Shown here in pieces: positions 35,401 to 46,993 of a stretch of 64,000 nucleotides of DNA. Below the pieces are notes generated by a model. That model searched no databases. It was not told where the DNA came from and saw only the letters and a program-made list of their open reading frames with translations. Made by a program: the position numbers and the translations under genes. The DNA comes from Schistosoma haematobium (taxonomy: Eukaryota; Platyhelminthes; Trematoda; Strigeidida; Schistosomatidae): assembly GCF_000699445.3 (NCBI RefSeq), contig NC_067198.1, positions 37,423,523 through 37,487,522 of the forward strand, written 5' to 3'. Within the stretch, counting starts at the first letter, position 1; every line of letters begins with the position of its first letter.

Positions 35401-37900
35401 GGTAGGGAAATTCCAGGCTAATGTGTAATGATAGTTTGACAACTTGATAGTTTCCATCGACAGATATGTTTCATTTTTGCTCCATATTGCGACTCTGTAC
35501 AGAAATACATGGTTTGAATATAAAAAACAATCAAAGATAGAAGAACAGATTACATGTACACACTAATTTAATACTCTAGGAGTTTAGTCTGAGCCTGAAG
35601 TTTCAAGGATTTAGAGGTCTAAAAACCTTCGACTTCTCTGAGACTTGCAATTGTAAGGGGCTTGTCCACGATTTCTTTGCTCGAGGTACCTCTGTTGTCA
35701 AGATTCGTCAGAGATGATGAATGGTTGGATGGTCTCCATCAAATGGCATCTTATTGACCCGGTTTTACGAATCAGGGGACATGAATCCATTATATTTAAG
35801 GGGGAATGATCCTTATTCCTTATTAAAGTATGTGAAGGCTTCTGTAGCTTTCCATAGCTTTTATTAGAAAGTTGCGATAGATTATCCTATCACGGCTTGA
35901 TATCAGTTACTGATGTCATTTAATTTGTAATTCACTATTACACTTGTAGTTTTGTGTGTGATAGACTTCAGCTGTAAACAAGTATTGTTACTTTATTACT
36001 GGACGAAGAGAATTATGGATCGATCGGTGGATTGAGTGAGATGGCCTTCACAAAGCCCTATCATATCAAAACCACTTTCACTCGGCTTTCAGAAATTACC
36101 TACTAACCGATATAGACATCTTTTACATTAAGAGACAAAACAATCATATAAATTATTATATACATCAAGTTTTAATGATCATATTAATTATATATTACGG
36201 ATTTATGGAAACGTTCTCAAAGTAAATTGGTGTTGTGAGTATTGAGACAAATACTGGACACTCAACTGTTATTGGTATAAAGTTTAAAACTAAACCACTA
36301 GCAAATTGGTGATATGATCCTATCACAGCGTATTATAAACACTGTTTCACATTAAATTCATGACAAGTATTTCTATTGTTAACCACTCAAATATAATGTA
36401 CTCCTGTGTGTTTGATAGAAATTATACTGGTTTTCAAAGATGATAGGACGTCAGTTTTGCTATTCGTTCATAAGTTAAATATGAAGCTTGCAACCTTGAT
36501 TGGCCGTCGGAACATATTTTAAGGACAGTGAATCTAAGAATCCATTGGCCTAAAAATTAGTGGCAACCTCAATGTCTATTTGCTGTTTTGTACGCAATAA
36601 AAACTATCCAATTCCTTACTTTGCCATTCTTGATTGCTGAATAATTTAAGCCACTGAAAATCCCAGCAAGTGATTATCACCTTAATCTCGACCTATCACT
36701 GATACGTGCATGTGAGTATGACCCAATAAGCGAGAATCAAGTAGAAGTAGATGCACCAATGGTAAATCTAATCAAGCTAACATTCTTTTGACCTACCAAT
36801 CATTCAGTATTCGTATATAATTCGTTCATTTTCGAGGTTTTTCACTTACTTTCAGCGCTTCCAGCAATTTTTGTGTTGACGATTGTTAGAATGAGGTGGA
36901 ATTCATTTTTCGCAACCCGCCCAAAAGAGTTGGTTCCGGAGTTTACGTACTTGGGGTATATCGTAAAATTAAACGTCTTCTGTAATAATGTGAGTTAAAC
37001 ATTGTTTGTAGACAACTTCTACTTGGTTTGTGCGTATTTTTTAATTAAGTTTAGCATTGTTATGTGTTTATGACAAGCTCTCGGGTATAGTTCACTTAAA
37101 CTAGTTAATAGGGTCGTTATTTTGTGAAATGACTTCTGCTATAATTCGTCCAAGGGATTAGATTATTTTCTTGGGTTTCAGCAGCTGGTTGTGTTTCATG
37201 ATTCGTGGCCCTACATAATATACCCCAATTTTGGTTTCTTTATTCCAAATTCACTTACACGTTTTTATTGCTAAAAAATAAATAAGTTCCTGTCCTATCA
37301 TTTCACCTTTTACCGCCTGGTTTCTCTTGGTTTTACGCTGATTTATGCTGGTAGCCTAGTCACATCGGTTTTCATGTTTACTGAATTCAATTTCGAGACT
37401 AGTTCTAAGGGTGCTACTAGTCTTAACTTTCATATACCGACCCAATGTTTTTGGGTCTCATATTGACGTATGGATAGTTCAGTTTCACAGTATTTTTAAT
37501 GTCAGTTTTCGTCGTATTTGTTAGTGGTCATAAAATTCTGTAGTCCCAACGAAGATTTTTTGTGGATAATGATATGAGCTATTTATTGTTGTCCCGAAAT
37601 CCACTGCCTTATTTTCACGTCAATAGACAAACATAAGCATAATAAGTATACGTATGTAACAATCTCGTAGTAGTACGTACATTTATTTATACGTCGAATA
37701 TATATCGCACCGCTATATGCTCCGTAATGCTTTGGAAATATGAAGATTTGAATAAAGGTAATAAGCACATATCCTGTCACATCTGCAGAACAGTGCTTAC
37801 ATACTACAAAACCATCCAATAAGCACTAAAATTGGGCGTGTAGTAGTTATTAGGTCGGGCTGTTTGTTGATCTTTTCAGTGCAATAACAAGTGCACGCAT
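32400..37900. other. Long unassigned stretch, possibly intron upstream of NF-YA
   Basis: I find no confident exon, repeat or RNA gene. A short frame at 36,891-36,999 (MRWNSFFATRPKELVPEFTYLGYIV...) follows pyrimidine-rich sequence and has some coding character (FTYLG also occurs in RTE proteins), but nothing supports it further. The DNA is more GC-rich than the left 30 kb and may hold old, unrecognisable retroelements. Confidence 0.45.
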
Positions 37901-37960
37901 TACATCTGTGCAACCAATGATCATTGTTGTGAGCTATGCTGGTCAGCGTACGAACCCGGC

Positions 37961-38045
37961 TAAAGATAAAAGCTCCACAACCAAACCATCTAGCTCAGAG
38001 AACAAAACTCCACCAAAATCATCCACCTGAGCTACAAATCTCCAT
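37961..38045. repeat. Dispersed repeat, second copy
   Basis: AAAGCTCCACAACCAAACCATC, AGCTCAGAGAACAAAACTCCACC corresponds to 21,665-21,711. Function unknown. Confidence 0.6.
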
Positions 38046-38094
38046 AGTGTGACTAAGACAATTGTTTTATGATTTAGGCTTCATCGTTATGCTT

Positions 38095-38170
38095 CGTTAG
38101 CGGTCAATAACTTGGCAAATATGCATCAGTCCAAGTTGCCACACACCAACACAGCAAGATGAAATATGAA
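38095..38170 (-). mobile_element. RTE 3' end fragment, (TGAC)n family
   Basis: AATATGCATCAGTCCAAGTTGCCA and CACAGCAAGATG match the 3' block of the RTE at 44,120-44,180. The tail itself is lost. Confidence 0.55.
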
Positions 38171-38460
38171 GTTATGTTTGAATTATTTCTTGTAAAGAGG
38201 AGCACTGACTAGTTTTGTAGCTCAGTATCCAAGGAAAGAAAATAAATCCATCTGCCCTGGTGTGACTATTTTTAAGGCTACCCACCAGCTCCAACAACTG
38301 ATCACAATTATCGCACACACCCTAGCTAAATTGTCTGTACTTAACATAACTCAGTTCACTAGTCGATGACTACGTGGGCTGGCGTTACTTTTCCATTTTG
38401 TCATCCCTAACTTTCACCCTACTCATACACCGATCAATATAGTAGTGGTTGGACGCTTAT

Positions 38461-39000
38461 TAATTTATTTAAACACGTAAGCATTGGTACAAGAAGGCAC
38501 CAGTTGGATATGCGCCACACAAGTCACTTGGTTTGTGTGGGCTGTGATACTGCCCGGGTGCCCAGACCAAAGCAGTTGATTTTCTTAAGTGGACCACACC
38601 CAGAGCCTTTGACCCAAAGATCTAATCCACAAAGCCATGGAGCAACGTGGGGAGGTGCAGTCCCATGGTAGCCGGTGACCAATAATTGGTTCATACGCCA
38701 TTTGTTCCTTCAGAATACTGGAGCCCATGTGCACCAATGGTTTAGAATCAGGGTTTTCCAACTTCCCTAGGTCCAACCTCTATACCCACCAGCCCGATTC
38801 AAACGCTGGACATTCGCTTTCATACTTTCATTTTCGTAAACAACAGAGCCACCACGAGAAGGTAGTAAGATTTTGTGGTCGGTGGCTCTATACGCGTGGC
38901 CATATGAGAGCATTTCGAGTGGGAGAGCGGACTCTCCCCACCCTCGGCCGTATCAGGGCATTTGGGGGCCAAGAAAAGAATCATTCCTAATTGCTGCTTT
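38461..39000 (-). mobile_element. Retroelement repeat family R3, longest copy
   Basis: On the minus strand it runs from about 39,000 (TCTTGGCCCCCAAATGCCC, CTCTCCCACTCGAAATGC) through CACATGGGCTCCAGTATTC and ATTGGTCACCGGCTACC to the 3' block with GGGCACCCGGGCAGTATCAC and the GTGGCGCATATCC stretch near 38,515. It matches 62,355-62,820 along its length but extends further 5'. No open frame of note; it may be a non-autonomous or 3' UTR-derived element. Confidence 0.75.
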
Positions 39001-39059
39001 CTAGGTAACAATTGTCATTCCAAAGCGTCGTAGTTATGATACGTTTTAGGCGTATATCT

Positions 39060-39435
39060 ATAGTTTGGACGTGATTGGTAAGTGTGGACTACCTGGTCGG
39101 GATCTGCGAGATGATAGCAACCGATGGTTAGAGACCTTGAATGACATGGCTCAAATTCGTTTGGAATGGCGCCGGTACATCAACTCTTTGTGTTCTCCTA
39201 GATCCTAATCTTCTGAATTCTTTGTGTCCCCTTTTTCCTCTTTCCAAATTTATTTCACTGGATTATACTCCTTGAATAACATCTTCATACCCTAATGTTT
39301 CCGATTACTGTTTATACCCTTACTACGTCTACCACTATGGGATTTTAATCGACAACTGCATCTCTGTGCTAATGTGGTATGGCAACTCGAACTGAGGTAC
39401 GTTCTTACGAAGTTCTACGTTGTTACTGACTGATC
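39060..39435 (+). mobile_element. RTE-type 3' end, (TGAC)n family, plus strand
   Basis: The plus strand encodes the polyprotein end RWLETLNDMAQIRLEWRRYINSLCSPRS followed by a stop at about 39,207. The 3' UTR then has GTGCTAATGTGGTATGGCAAC and TACGTTGTTACTGACTGA at the tail. This is the same family as the minus-strand copies at 44,101 and 61,851. It ends only about 45 bp before a predicted NF-YA exon. Confidence 0.75.
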
Positions 39436-39478
39436 CACCGACCCGGTTAAAGCTTGACATGTATCATTCTTGTTACAG

Positions 39479-39579
39479 CTAGATTTTCCATAATCGCGAA
39501 TCAATACCGGTAAATACGCAGCCCAACCCAGCGACATCAGTCAGCAGGTTCATAAAATCACTAAGCAAGAACCGGGAAT
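39479..39579 (+). CDS. Predicted upstream exon of NF-YA (5' UTR or coding)
   Basis: The exon would start after a good acceptor (CATTCTTGTTACAG ending 39,478) or a weaker one (TACGCAG ending 39,521), and end at 39,579 before the strong donor GTAAGT. Two nucleotides (AT) are left over, and the next exon begins with exactly one nucleotide (G) before GAC, so reading phase fits. In that frame the exon reads YAAQPSDISQQVHKITKQEPG, glutamine-rich like the rest of NF-YA. An in-frame TAA at 39,491-39,493 excludes a longer coding exon with the first acceptor. In that case the first ATG is the one split by the intron, and this exon is mostly 5' UTR. Confidence 0.5.
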
Positions 39580-39980
39580 GTAAGTGGCAATGTTACTGCT
39601 TATTCTATGAAATTGAGTAATTTCTGGTAGGTCCGTTACCATGTTCTGTAATAATACGGATATTATTCCTGACTGTCTACTTGGGTTCAGTGAGAATTAT
39701 ATGACTGCCTTACATCAAGTTATTGGAATTGTAAAGCATAGCCACTAATATCGTTTTAAACATACCCTTCCCTATGGACTATTATAAAAAGATATTCTCA
39801 GGAAGGTATATAAATAATTCATGATCACTCTAGCAAATTCGTAACGTATACTTTCTTGCATGGGTGATGTATTGACTTTTTATTATAATCATATTCATAC
39901 TAGACAAGTTCGTCTTTGTTATTTATGCCGTTTGCCTCCAAGTTTACGTATCTTTAATTTTCGCATTTGTGTTACTTCAG

Positions 39981-40782
39981 GGACGGTTATATACACGCTG
40001 GTCAAGTCCTTCCAGCCCAAACTATTCTACAGCCGTTGCAACAGCCTTTGATAATGGATGCAAACGGTGCTGCTCAACCAACTACATTCGCCGTCCAGGC
40101 CAGTGATGGTAGCCTAATCCCAGTTCAACTAGCTACGTCTGCTGGTGGGGGTCAGGTTATCATGTTCCTTCCAAGTGCAGCTCAGCAAACAATTTACACA
40201 ACTCAGCCTATAGTGTCTGCTGCAACCACTTCTTTGGACGCTAATCTTACTTCGGCTCAAGGGCAGATTATAGGGACAACAGTTGAAGACGAAACTCACA
40301 TACTTCAACAATTACAGCAGTCTTCGCAAGTCCAGGTTATTCATCAGACCCAGTCTGGATTATCTCAAGCCGTTTCAAACACTCAAGTTGTCCAGGTTTC
40401 TAGTCCGCAACCTGAAACTGCTATCGGTCAGCAGGGAATGTCCACACAAGCATCCTCAACAATATCACCTGGTCTTACTCCTGGTGGTGAAGAACCTCTT
40501 TACGTTAATGCTAAACAGTACCACAGGATTCTAAAGCGTCGCCAAGCACGAGCGAAATTAGAGGCACAAGGCCGCATTCCGAAGGAAAGGCGGAAGTATC
40601 TTCATGAGTCCAGACATAAGCATGCTATGAACCGCATACGAAGCTCTGGTGGTCGGTTCTTTTCTGTACCGTCTTATTCTGATGCAAATAACAGTACTGC
40701 CTCGACCTCTTCCAGCAATTCATCAGCGATAACTTCCTTCCAAACAAATGAGGATTGTAAAACTAAGATTTTGTCTAATTGA
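39981..40782 (+). CDS. NFYA: Nuclear transcription factor Y subunit alpha (NF-YA), last coding exon
   Basis: NF-YA is the subunit of the CCAAT-binding trimer that gives DNA sequence specificity; it acts in the nucleus with NF-YB and NF-YC. The exon follows GTTACTTCAG (acceptor AG at 39,979-39,980) and ends TGA at 40,780-40,782. The N-terminal two thirds are rich in Gln, Thr, Ser and small hydrophobics, the usual NF-YA activation region. The signature domain is at about 40,489-40,665. It has [19 protein letters not shown] for subunit contact, the linker [12 protein letters not shown], and then [18 protein letters not shown] and GGRFFS for DNA contact; all the conserved Arg and His positions are visible. 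The C-terminus is Ser/Thr-rich. If translation starts at the codon split by the upstream intron, the protein is about 267 residues, shorter than vertebrate NF-YA (about 350). No frameshifts. Confidence in identity is very high; the 5' end is less certain. Confidence 0.95.
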
Positions 40783-43350
40783 CGTGAGTTGATTCTCCTT
40801 TATATACTTCCTACGTTATTATTCGCATTTCATAGATTATGTGTATGAGACTCCCATTTGTGCAAAATATCTGTCTACGGGTCTTTTCGTACAACTGTTG
40901 CTAAGTTGTAATTTCAGATGTATTCCAATCTTGAATTTAGAAATGGTCACAGGTCTTGTCAGTTTGAGGTACTTGCAATATGTTAACTAATGGATATGGG
41001 TCTAATAAGCGTCTTTTCTATCTTCAACCATTCGTTCATTAATTTGAAAACAGAAGCTAAATCTCTGAATAGTCTTTACATCAGTTTCAACCCTAAACAT
41101 TTTTTAAAGGAAGATGTTCCGTGATTTCACGGTACTATTTTCCCATTTTCATGTATTTAACCGCTATACAAGTAAATTGCAGTTTTTTCGCAAGATATTA
41201 ATCGTCTTTGTGTTATTACATTCCCAGATCCTGATTATACGCTGCTAATTACCCCTTGGATTCAACTTTTCGACAATCTGGAAAATGATCCACCCCCCTT
41301 AGAGATTAAAATATGTTAAATTATTACTTGTATACAAGCTGGAGTACTGAGTATATTCATATTATTGCCTGGATAAACGTTGGTAATGATTATACAACTT
41401 TTGGAAGTGCCCATATTGATTATCTTGTCATTGTTATCATAACCTCAGTTTTGTACACATCTATTTTCTATATGGTATTTCCTATATTCTCCGCATGCTT
41501 GTCTGTAAATATTTATTAAGACTTGAAACTTTTTCCTATAAAGTTGAATCTTTTGTTTTAACTTTACTGTCTTTATATTTACGATACTAATGATCTTATT
41601 TACACAAAGATAAATACACTCGTTTTTTTCTTTTCTATTAAAAAATATTTTTCCAAATAGTTTTGTTTTTTATACATTCTGCTAACATTTAAATCGACGT
41701 GTTTTGTATCCCAAATCCTGGCTAGTGATATCGGTCGACATGGTCCGTTAGCTTTGATAACGTCAATTTACGTACTATGGGCTTTAGTGGCTTTACAAAA
41801 ATGTAATAATGGAGTTGCACTTTATCGATGTCACTATTTCGCCAGCACAGTTAATGATGAATTTTTGAGAGATGAAACCTTTGGATGTAAATAGCATAAG
41901 TGGGCTTATTATCCATATAATTGAGTCGATCTAACAAGATGAGTGTAAGTTTTTGGATAACACAGTAACACTGGATCCCATTAGGCTAAGTAATGAGTTA
42001 CTAGGTTACATCTCTTTTTGTGTAAACATCATTAAGGGCCCTAAAACTGCATTAATTGTTAAAACCTATAATATTTCAAACCTGCCGTTGGATATTTCGA
42101 ATCGAAATATCTTCTGTAGTGTTGAGTATTTTACATAATCTTGTTATGAGTTTGTCGCGTGGATTAGTAATTTCAGTTTTAAATGATTAAAACAATGCGG
42201 GGCAGTTATCACGTTCCGAACTCGATCAATTTAGTCAAAACATCCTGAACTACAGGTCTGTTTATTGTATATATGCAGTGATAGGCATGTAAGAATGTGT
42301 CAGTCTGACTAGACCATGATCACGGAGGGCCATACTTTTGGGCATAGACTTCTGTAGCTTGGAGAGGAGACCACTGGTTTGAAAAACATCCTTTCACAAC
42401 TGTGAATAGAGCATCCTCTAGTCTTATAACAGATTCCCAACATAACTCTTCAAAGGTGACTCAATTGTCTTCTAGGCAGAGATTAACAAACTGGACTTTT
42501 GTCTCATGAGTTGCATTTGGCCACATAATTAGTGGGTAAGTATTTACCGTAATTTGAAAAAAAAAAAGGGAACACAGTTACTCTGTCGGATTGATGTCTT
42601 ATCAGCTGCAGTCTCGACCTCTATGTCCCTCCCTTGAGGAAAAACCCATGCTCCTAACTCTATTTGTTATTGTCATGGCCACTACTCCACAACACTCGTT
42701 ATTTTATTGTTGAAGCCACATGAGTCTCGTTACGACAGTTAACATAGTTATATTTTGGCTAGCGGTGGAATAAAGCAAGTGTCTTGTATCTCTTGAAGCA
42801 TATTAGTTTCATATAAGTTCGCAAGTTTCATGATGCAAAATTAAATGCAGTTTAACTATGTGGGTAGTACCGTACAACCACAACAGCCTAACGCAAAAAC
42901 CTGTGGACATAAAGTTTAATGGATGTTATCAAAGGTTCAACCAGTTCGACATTTTTAATTAAATTAACAACCAGTCAGTACAATACTAACCATGATGAAA
43001 ATAAGTTGCTTTTCTAACAATTTCTAGACGTCTAATATAAACATTGTACTAGAAAATGATTTGTCTTCTGAATGCTGAATTCCGTGCGGGACTATGAGTA
43101 ATTAAGGTAACACAGTAGTTACAATTCCGATACTTAGTCATAAAATGCTAATAATAATAAGTTGCATAAAATCTACAGAATGTGTTTAACAAGTGATTAG
43201 ACGCAAGATTAATATAATGTTGTAAGAAGACTATTGATTTGTAGTAAAACTGATGCATTTGCGAAGTCCAACCTGAACAGTTATGTCGTATGTTAAATTG
43301 TCAAGGCATATTGTCTATGAACGAAGGTAAAATAGACAGTGATAATCAAA
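40783..43350 (+). other. NF-YA 3' UTR and downstream DNA
   Basis: The sequence after the stop is AT-rich without further supported exons. I could not place the poly(A) site. Short open frames at 41,313 and 41,953 have no recognisable features and no splice context that convinces me. Confidence 0.4.
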
Positions 43351-43365
43351 TGGATAGGTGTATAT

Positions 43366-43446
43366 GGTGAGACCATAATTTATGGATGATCTTTAAACAA
43401 CACTAAAATGACCTGATTGTTTCGTCCATAAATTATAGTCTCGAAG
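43366..43446. mobile_element. Short MITE-like inverted repeat
   Basis: GAGACCATAATTTATGGATG (43,370 on) and GTCCATAAATTATAGTCTC (43,424-43,442) are near-perfect inverted repeats around a loop of about 35 nt. The ends match those of the element at 18,630-18,917, so this is probably an internally deleted member. No target duplication is visible. Confidence 0.5.
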
Positions 43447-43849
43447 CACTCATTTGTAGTGAAGATGCCACAGGTATTCATATCCATCATTAACAGGCAT
43501 GCAAAATATATCAATCTCGCCCCCAAAATATAATCAATATGTGGTACCTATAATTCATCGCTAAATGAACAACCTTAGGCTTATTACGGCATAATAGTGG
43601 GTGTGTTGTCAAGTTTTTAATCGGTATCAATAATGGATAATCCAGTCAGGAATTGTAACTTTAAAAAATTAAATGAACCGGAATAGTTTGAAACTAATTG
43701 AGCGAATGTGTCCGTACATATTGAAATAATCATTTTAGCATTCTCTCCCGATGAGTTTATATCGAATAGTGTGTCCAGGTTGCTAGCCGCGATGTGATTG
43801 CAGATAAAGATACCCTTGATAGTACCCAAAGATTAAGTACCAAGCTAGT

Positions 43850-44100
43850 GACGGAGATTGTCATTCTCTCTTACATCAAACGATTAGAATGCTTCAACCT
43901 TTTCCCCGTGTTATACAACCTGAAGATACCACATGTATTCGGAGTTTGACAACGCTCTAACCAGTAGCGCCTAATATAAATCGTACCCACCAAATGAAAT
44001 CAAAAGACAGAAGCGAGGAGGTTCAAAGATATATTTGATAGGCTACCAATATATCGAGGATCGTCTGATCTAATCTGGCTAGCGATTGCAGGGTTTGTTG
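43850..44100 (+). repeat. Left half of an interrupted repeat (see 45,691-45,900)
   Basis: CGGAGTTTGACAACGCTCTAA and GATCTAATCTGGCTAG match the intact relative at 59,590-59,740 (CAGAGTTTGACAACACC, GATCTGAGCTGGCCAG). The RTE inserted at 44,101 splits this repeat. Confidence 0.5.
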
Positions 44101-45690
44101 TCAGTCAGTCAGCTACAACGTAGGACCAGGCACATATGCATCGGTCCAAGTTGCCATACCTCATTAGCACAGCAAGATGGACACCGGATTCATAGGAGTG
44201 GTTAGGTCAAAGGTGGTAATATATAAAAGAAAGATTGCAATAAGGATATAGTACGGGAAGAAAGAATTGGTTCGTAGAAAGAAAGATATGAAGTGATTTT
44301 AATCTCTTAGTTTAAGGGAAGACAGAGAGTGTATACACCGACGTCATTGTGATCGATTCTGAGCCATGTCACCAAAAGTCTCCAACCATTGGTTACGACA
44401 GTCACGCGGACCTCAACCAAGTAGTCTGCATCTACCAACATGCCACAGACTAGAAGTTAGTGACTTCAAACACTGATGCCACGTTTTGGTTTGGCCGCCC
44501 CTAGCTTTCTTCCAACCATTTCCAATACCGGATAGCATTGCACGTCGTGGTAATCGGTGTTCAGGCATACGTAACACGTGGCCCAACCATCTCAGTCGAT
44601 AAAGATTCACAACCTCATCAACTGGTTTACCATCATTCCCTAATACCCTGCGTCTAACCTCACTATTACTTACCCGGTGATCCCAGCAGACGCCAGCAAT
44701 ATTTCTAAGGCATCTGTGGTCGAATACTAGTAGCTTACGAGTGTCTTCTACTATTAATGGCCATGTTTCGCTGTCGTTAATTAAAACAGAACGGACTGCC
44801 GCGCAGTATACTCGTCCTTTTATTGATAGACGGATATCTCGCCTTCGTCATAGGTGAGGAAGGTTGGCAAAAGCCAATCGAGCTTTTCAAATCCGTGCTG
44901 AGATTTAATCAGACACCGACCCATTGGAGCTGATCAGACTTCCAAGATAAGTGAAGTTGTCAACGCGTTCGACTACTTCACTCCCTATTCTTAGTTCAGG
45001 TGTTGACGCAGACCAGTCCTGAAGCAACAACTTGCATTTAGAAAGAGAGAAGCGCATTCCAAACATTCTGGCATTGTTGCTTAGTGCTACCAGAAGACTC
45101 TGCATTTTATCAGCATCTTCATCAAACAGGACTATGTCATCTGCGTATTCTAAGTCGACAAGTGGACCTGCTGGAAGGAGATCAATACCCAAGAATTCAG
45201 TAGACGAGAATGTTATTTCCATCAGTAGGTTTATGATAAAGTTAAACAAAAATGGAGAGAGTGGACAGCCTTGACAGACACCACTTGAGGTTGCAAAAGT
45301 AGATGACAGTTCGCCATAAGCTCTGACTCGACTAGTAGTGTTCGAGTAAAGAGCCTTCACAAGGTTTATGTACTTCTGAGGTACACCTTTCAATGACAGA
45401 CACTGCCACAGAATCTCGCGGTCTACCGAGTCAAATGCTGCTTTTAAGTCAAGAAAGACCACCATTGTCGGACGCCGATAAGTATGCCTATGTTCTAGAA
45501 CCTGACGAATGGTGAATATGTGGTGGATGCAGCCACGACCAGGTTTGAAGCCAGCTTGATTCTCTCGTGTTTGCAGTTCACGAGTCTTAGCTAGGCGCCC
45601 GTCAATTATCGAGGCTAGTATTTTAGATACTATATTAGTTAAAGTCATCCCTCTATGGTTGTCACAGGATGATTTTAAGCCTCTCAAAAA
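44101..45690 (-). mobile_element. RTE-clade non-LTR retrotransposon, 5'-truncated, with target duplication
   Basis: The minus-strand frame 45,687-44,905 (260 codons) is the RT core: DNHRGMTLTNIVSKILASII, ENQAGFKPGRGCIHHIFTIRQ, FLDLKAAFDSVDREILW with the first catalytic Asp, SGVCQGCPLSPFLFNFII, and LEYADDIVLFDED with the YADD box. It ends with NFTYLGSLISSNG. After frameshifts, a second frame (44,610-44,413) reads LRWLGHVLRMPEHRLPRRAML and TWHQCLKSL. The 3' end has the (GTCA)n tail at 44,101. A 12-bp duplication (CAGGGTTTGTTG / CAGGGGTTGTTG) flanks it. The RT motifs are intact, but the N-terminal endonuclease is missing and the C-terminus is shifted. Confidence 0.9.
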
Positions 45691-45900
45691 CAGGGGTTGT
45701 TGAGCACGGCGTTCCTACTCGTGATCTGGTGCGGATACATGACCGAGCACATTCAGCTAAGTGAAAAACTAATGTGGTCAGCATCAAACGTTGAAAACTT
45801 ACAGAGCTATTTGTTTTGGGGATTTATTTACCGCTACAGATCGCTTCCCCCTAGTGGCGTAGTGATAACCCTAAGACGTGGCCAGCCAGAAGTTTAAACC
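45691..45900 (+). repeat. Right half of the interrupted repeat
   Basis: TACTCGTGATCTGGTGCGGATACATGACCGAGC and GGGGATTTATTTACCGCTACA match 59,763-59,897 (CACTCATGATCTAGCATGG, GGCAATTTATTTACAGATGC). With 43,850-44,100 it makes one continuous copy once the RTE is removed. Confidence 0.55.
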
Positions 45901-46329
45901 CAACGAGTTTGTTGTTGGTAAACACTTTCCTGATGGCTTGCTTGGTTTAGCAGCGTCTGGTCGCCTTTCCTCACTATAAGGACCATGAAGTATAATATAG
46001 TACAAAAAAGACAAATTACAATGAAAATTTAGATTCCTGGTAAACTTCATCGTTCTTTTCATCGTCTTTTCCAGACGTCCGGGAAAAGAAAAAACATGTA
46101 GTTGCATGTCGAAATACACTCGTATGCGCGGAAAGACACAAAGCCGGCGAAGAAAAGGAAAATAAACTCATGCACACATAATAGCGTACAAAAAGGGTTT
46201 TCATAATATGGTTTTTTTGTTTCGTTTTTTTATGAAATATAAATATAATTATATAAGCATATTAAAATTGGTTTTTTTGTATTACGTATAGTACGAAGAA
46301 AAATCGAGATGATATATAATGTCGACTAG

Positions 46330-46780
46330 TATCTTACGTGCAATAATCGTTCAAATGTTCTGGTAATCTTACTCTTCCAGAATGCGTTGTTTATTTTCTG
46401 ATACTGCCGAAGTATCATCGTGTGTGTTGGCAATCGGTTGAGGTATTACAAGTGTAGGAGCCATGTCGTTTGATTGTACCGAAGGAAACTTGGTGTGACT
46501 AGGATTTCCTTCTAAATACACTGCTTTGAGGCGATCGATGCTGATGCTGTCGTTCGTTCCGTTCTTATCGATTATATAGTACTTAGGTTCGCGTTGAAGA
46601 ACTTTGAAGGGTCCTTCGTATGCAGATTCAAGAGGTCGTCGGTGTGAGTCTCGACAAACGAAGACGTGTGTACTATATCGTAAGTCAGGTCGAACGAAAA
46701 CATCAGTTGATTGCGACAGAGTGGAAACAGGTTTAACTGAACGCATTGCGTTTGTAAGCCTGTTCGTGTAGCTGGTTAGA
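46330..46780 (-). pseudogene. Ty3/gypsy polyprotein C-terminus (integrase end)
   Basis: The minus-strand frame 46,746-46,369 has QSTDVFVRPDLRYSTHVFV, then the integrase C-terminal chromodomain-like core YEGPFKVLQREPKYYIIDKNG and DSISIDRLKAVYLEG, and a Pro/Ser-rich tail. A frameshift near 46,375 moves the true end, GRVRLPEHLNDYCT and a stop, into another frame (to about 46,338). Upstream of 46,780 similarity stops. It resembles the Boudicca group of schistosome gypsy elements. The catalytic integrase core is absent. Confidence 0.8.
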
Positions 46781-46993
46781 CAATGTTTGAGCGCTCCGTG
46801 CCCTGAACAATGTTTTGAGCGTTTACATGTATTAACGCTCCACTACGTCTAGGACAAATAATCCCATACTCTATTCAGAAAAAGACTAAAAACCATCTAA
46901 TTAATATTTGTGTCACTTAATCTTTTCTTCAATTATTTTAATTGATTAGTATCACCGATGAAATAAAGATCCCAATCAATCGACCTAGTTGTT

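Noticed and set aside
36891..36999. Possible first exon with an ATG and FTYLGYIV
   Set aside because: Only about 35 codons, no donor site of quality and no link to NF-YA; FTYLG also occurs in retroelement proteins.
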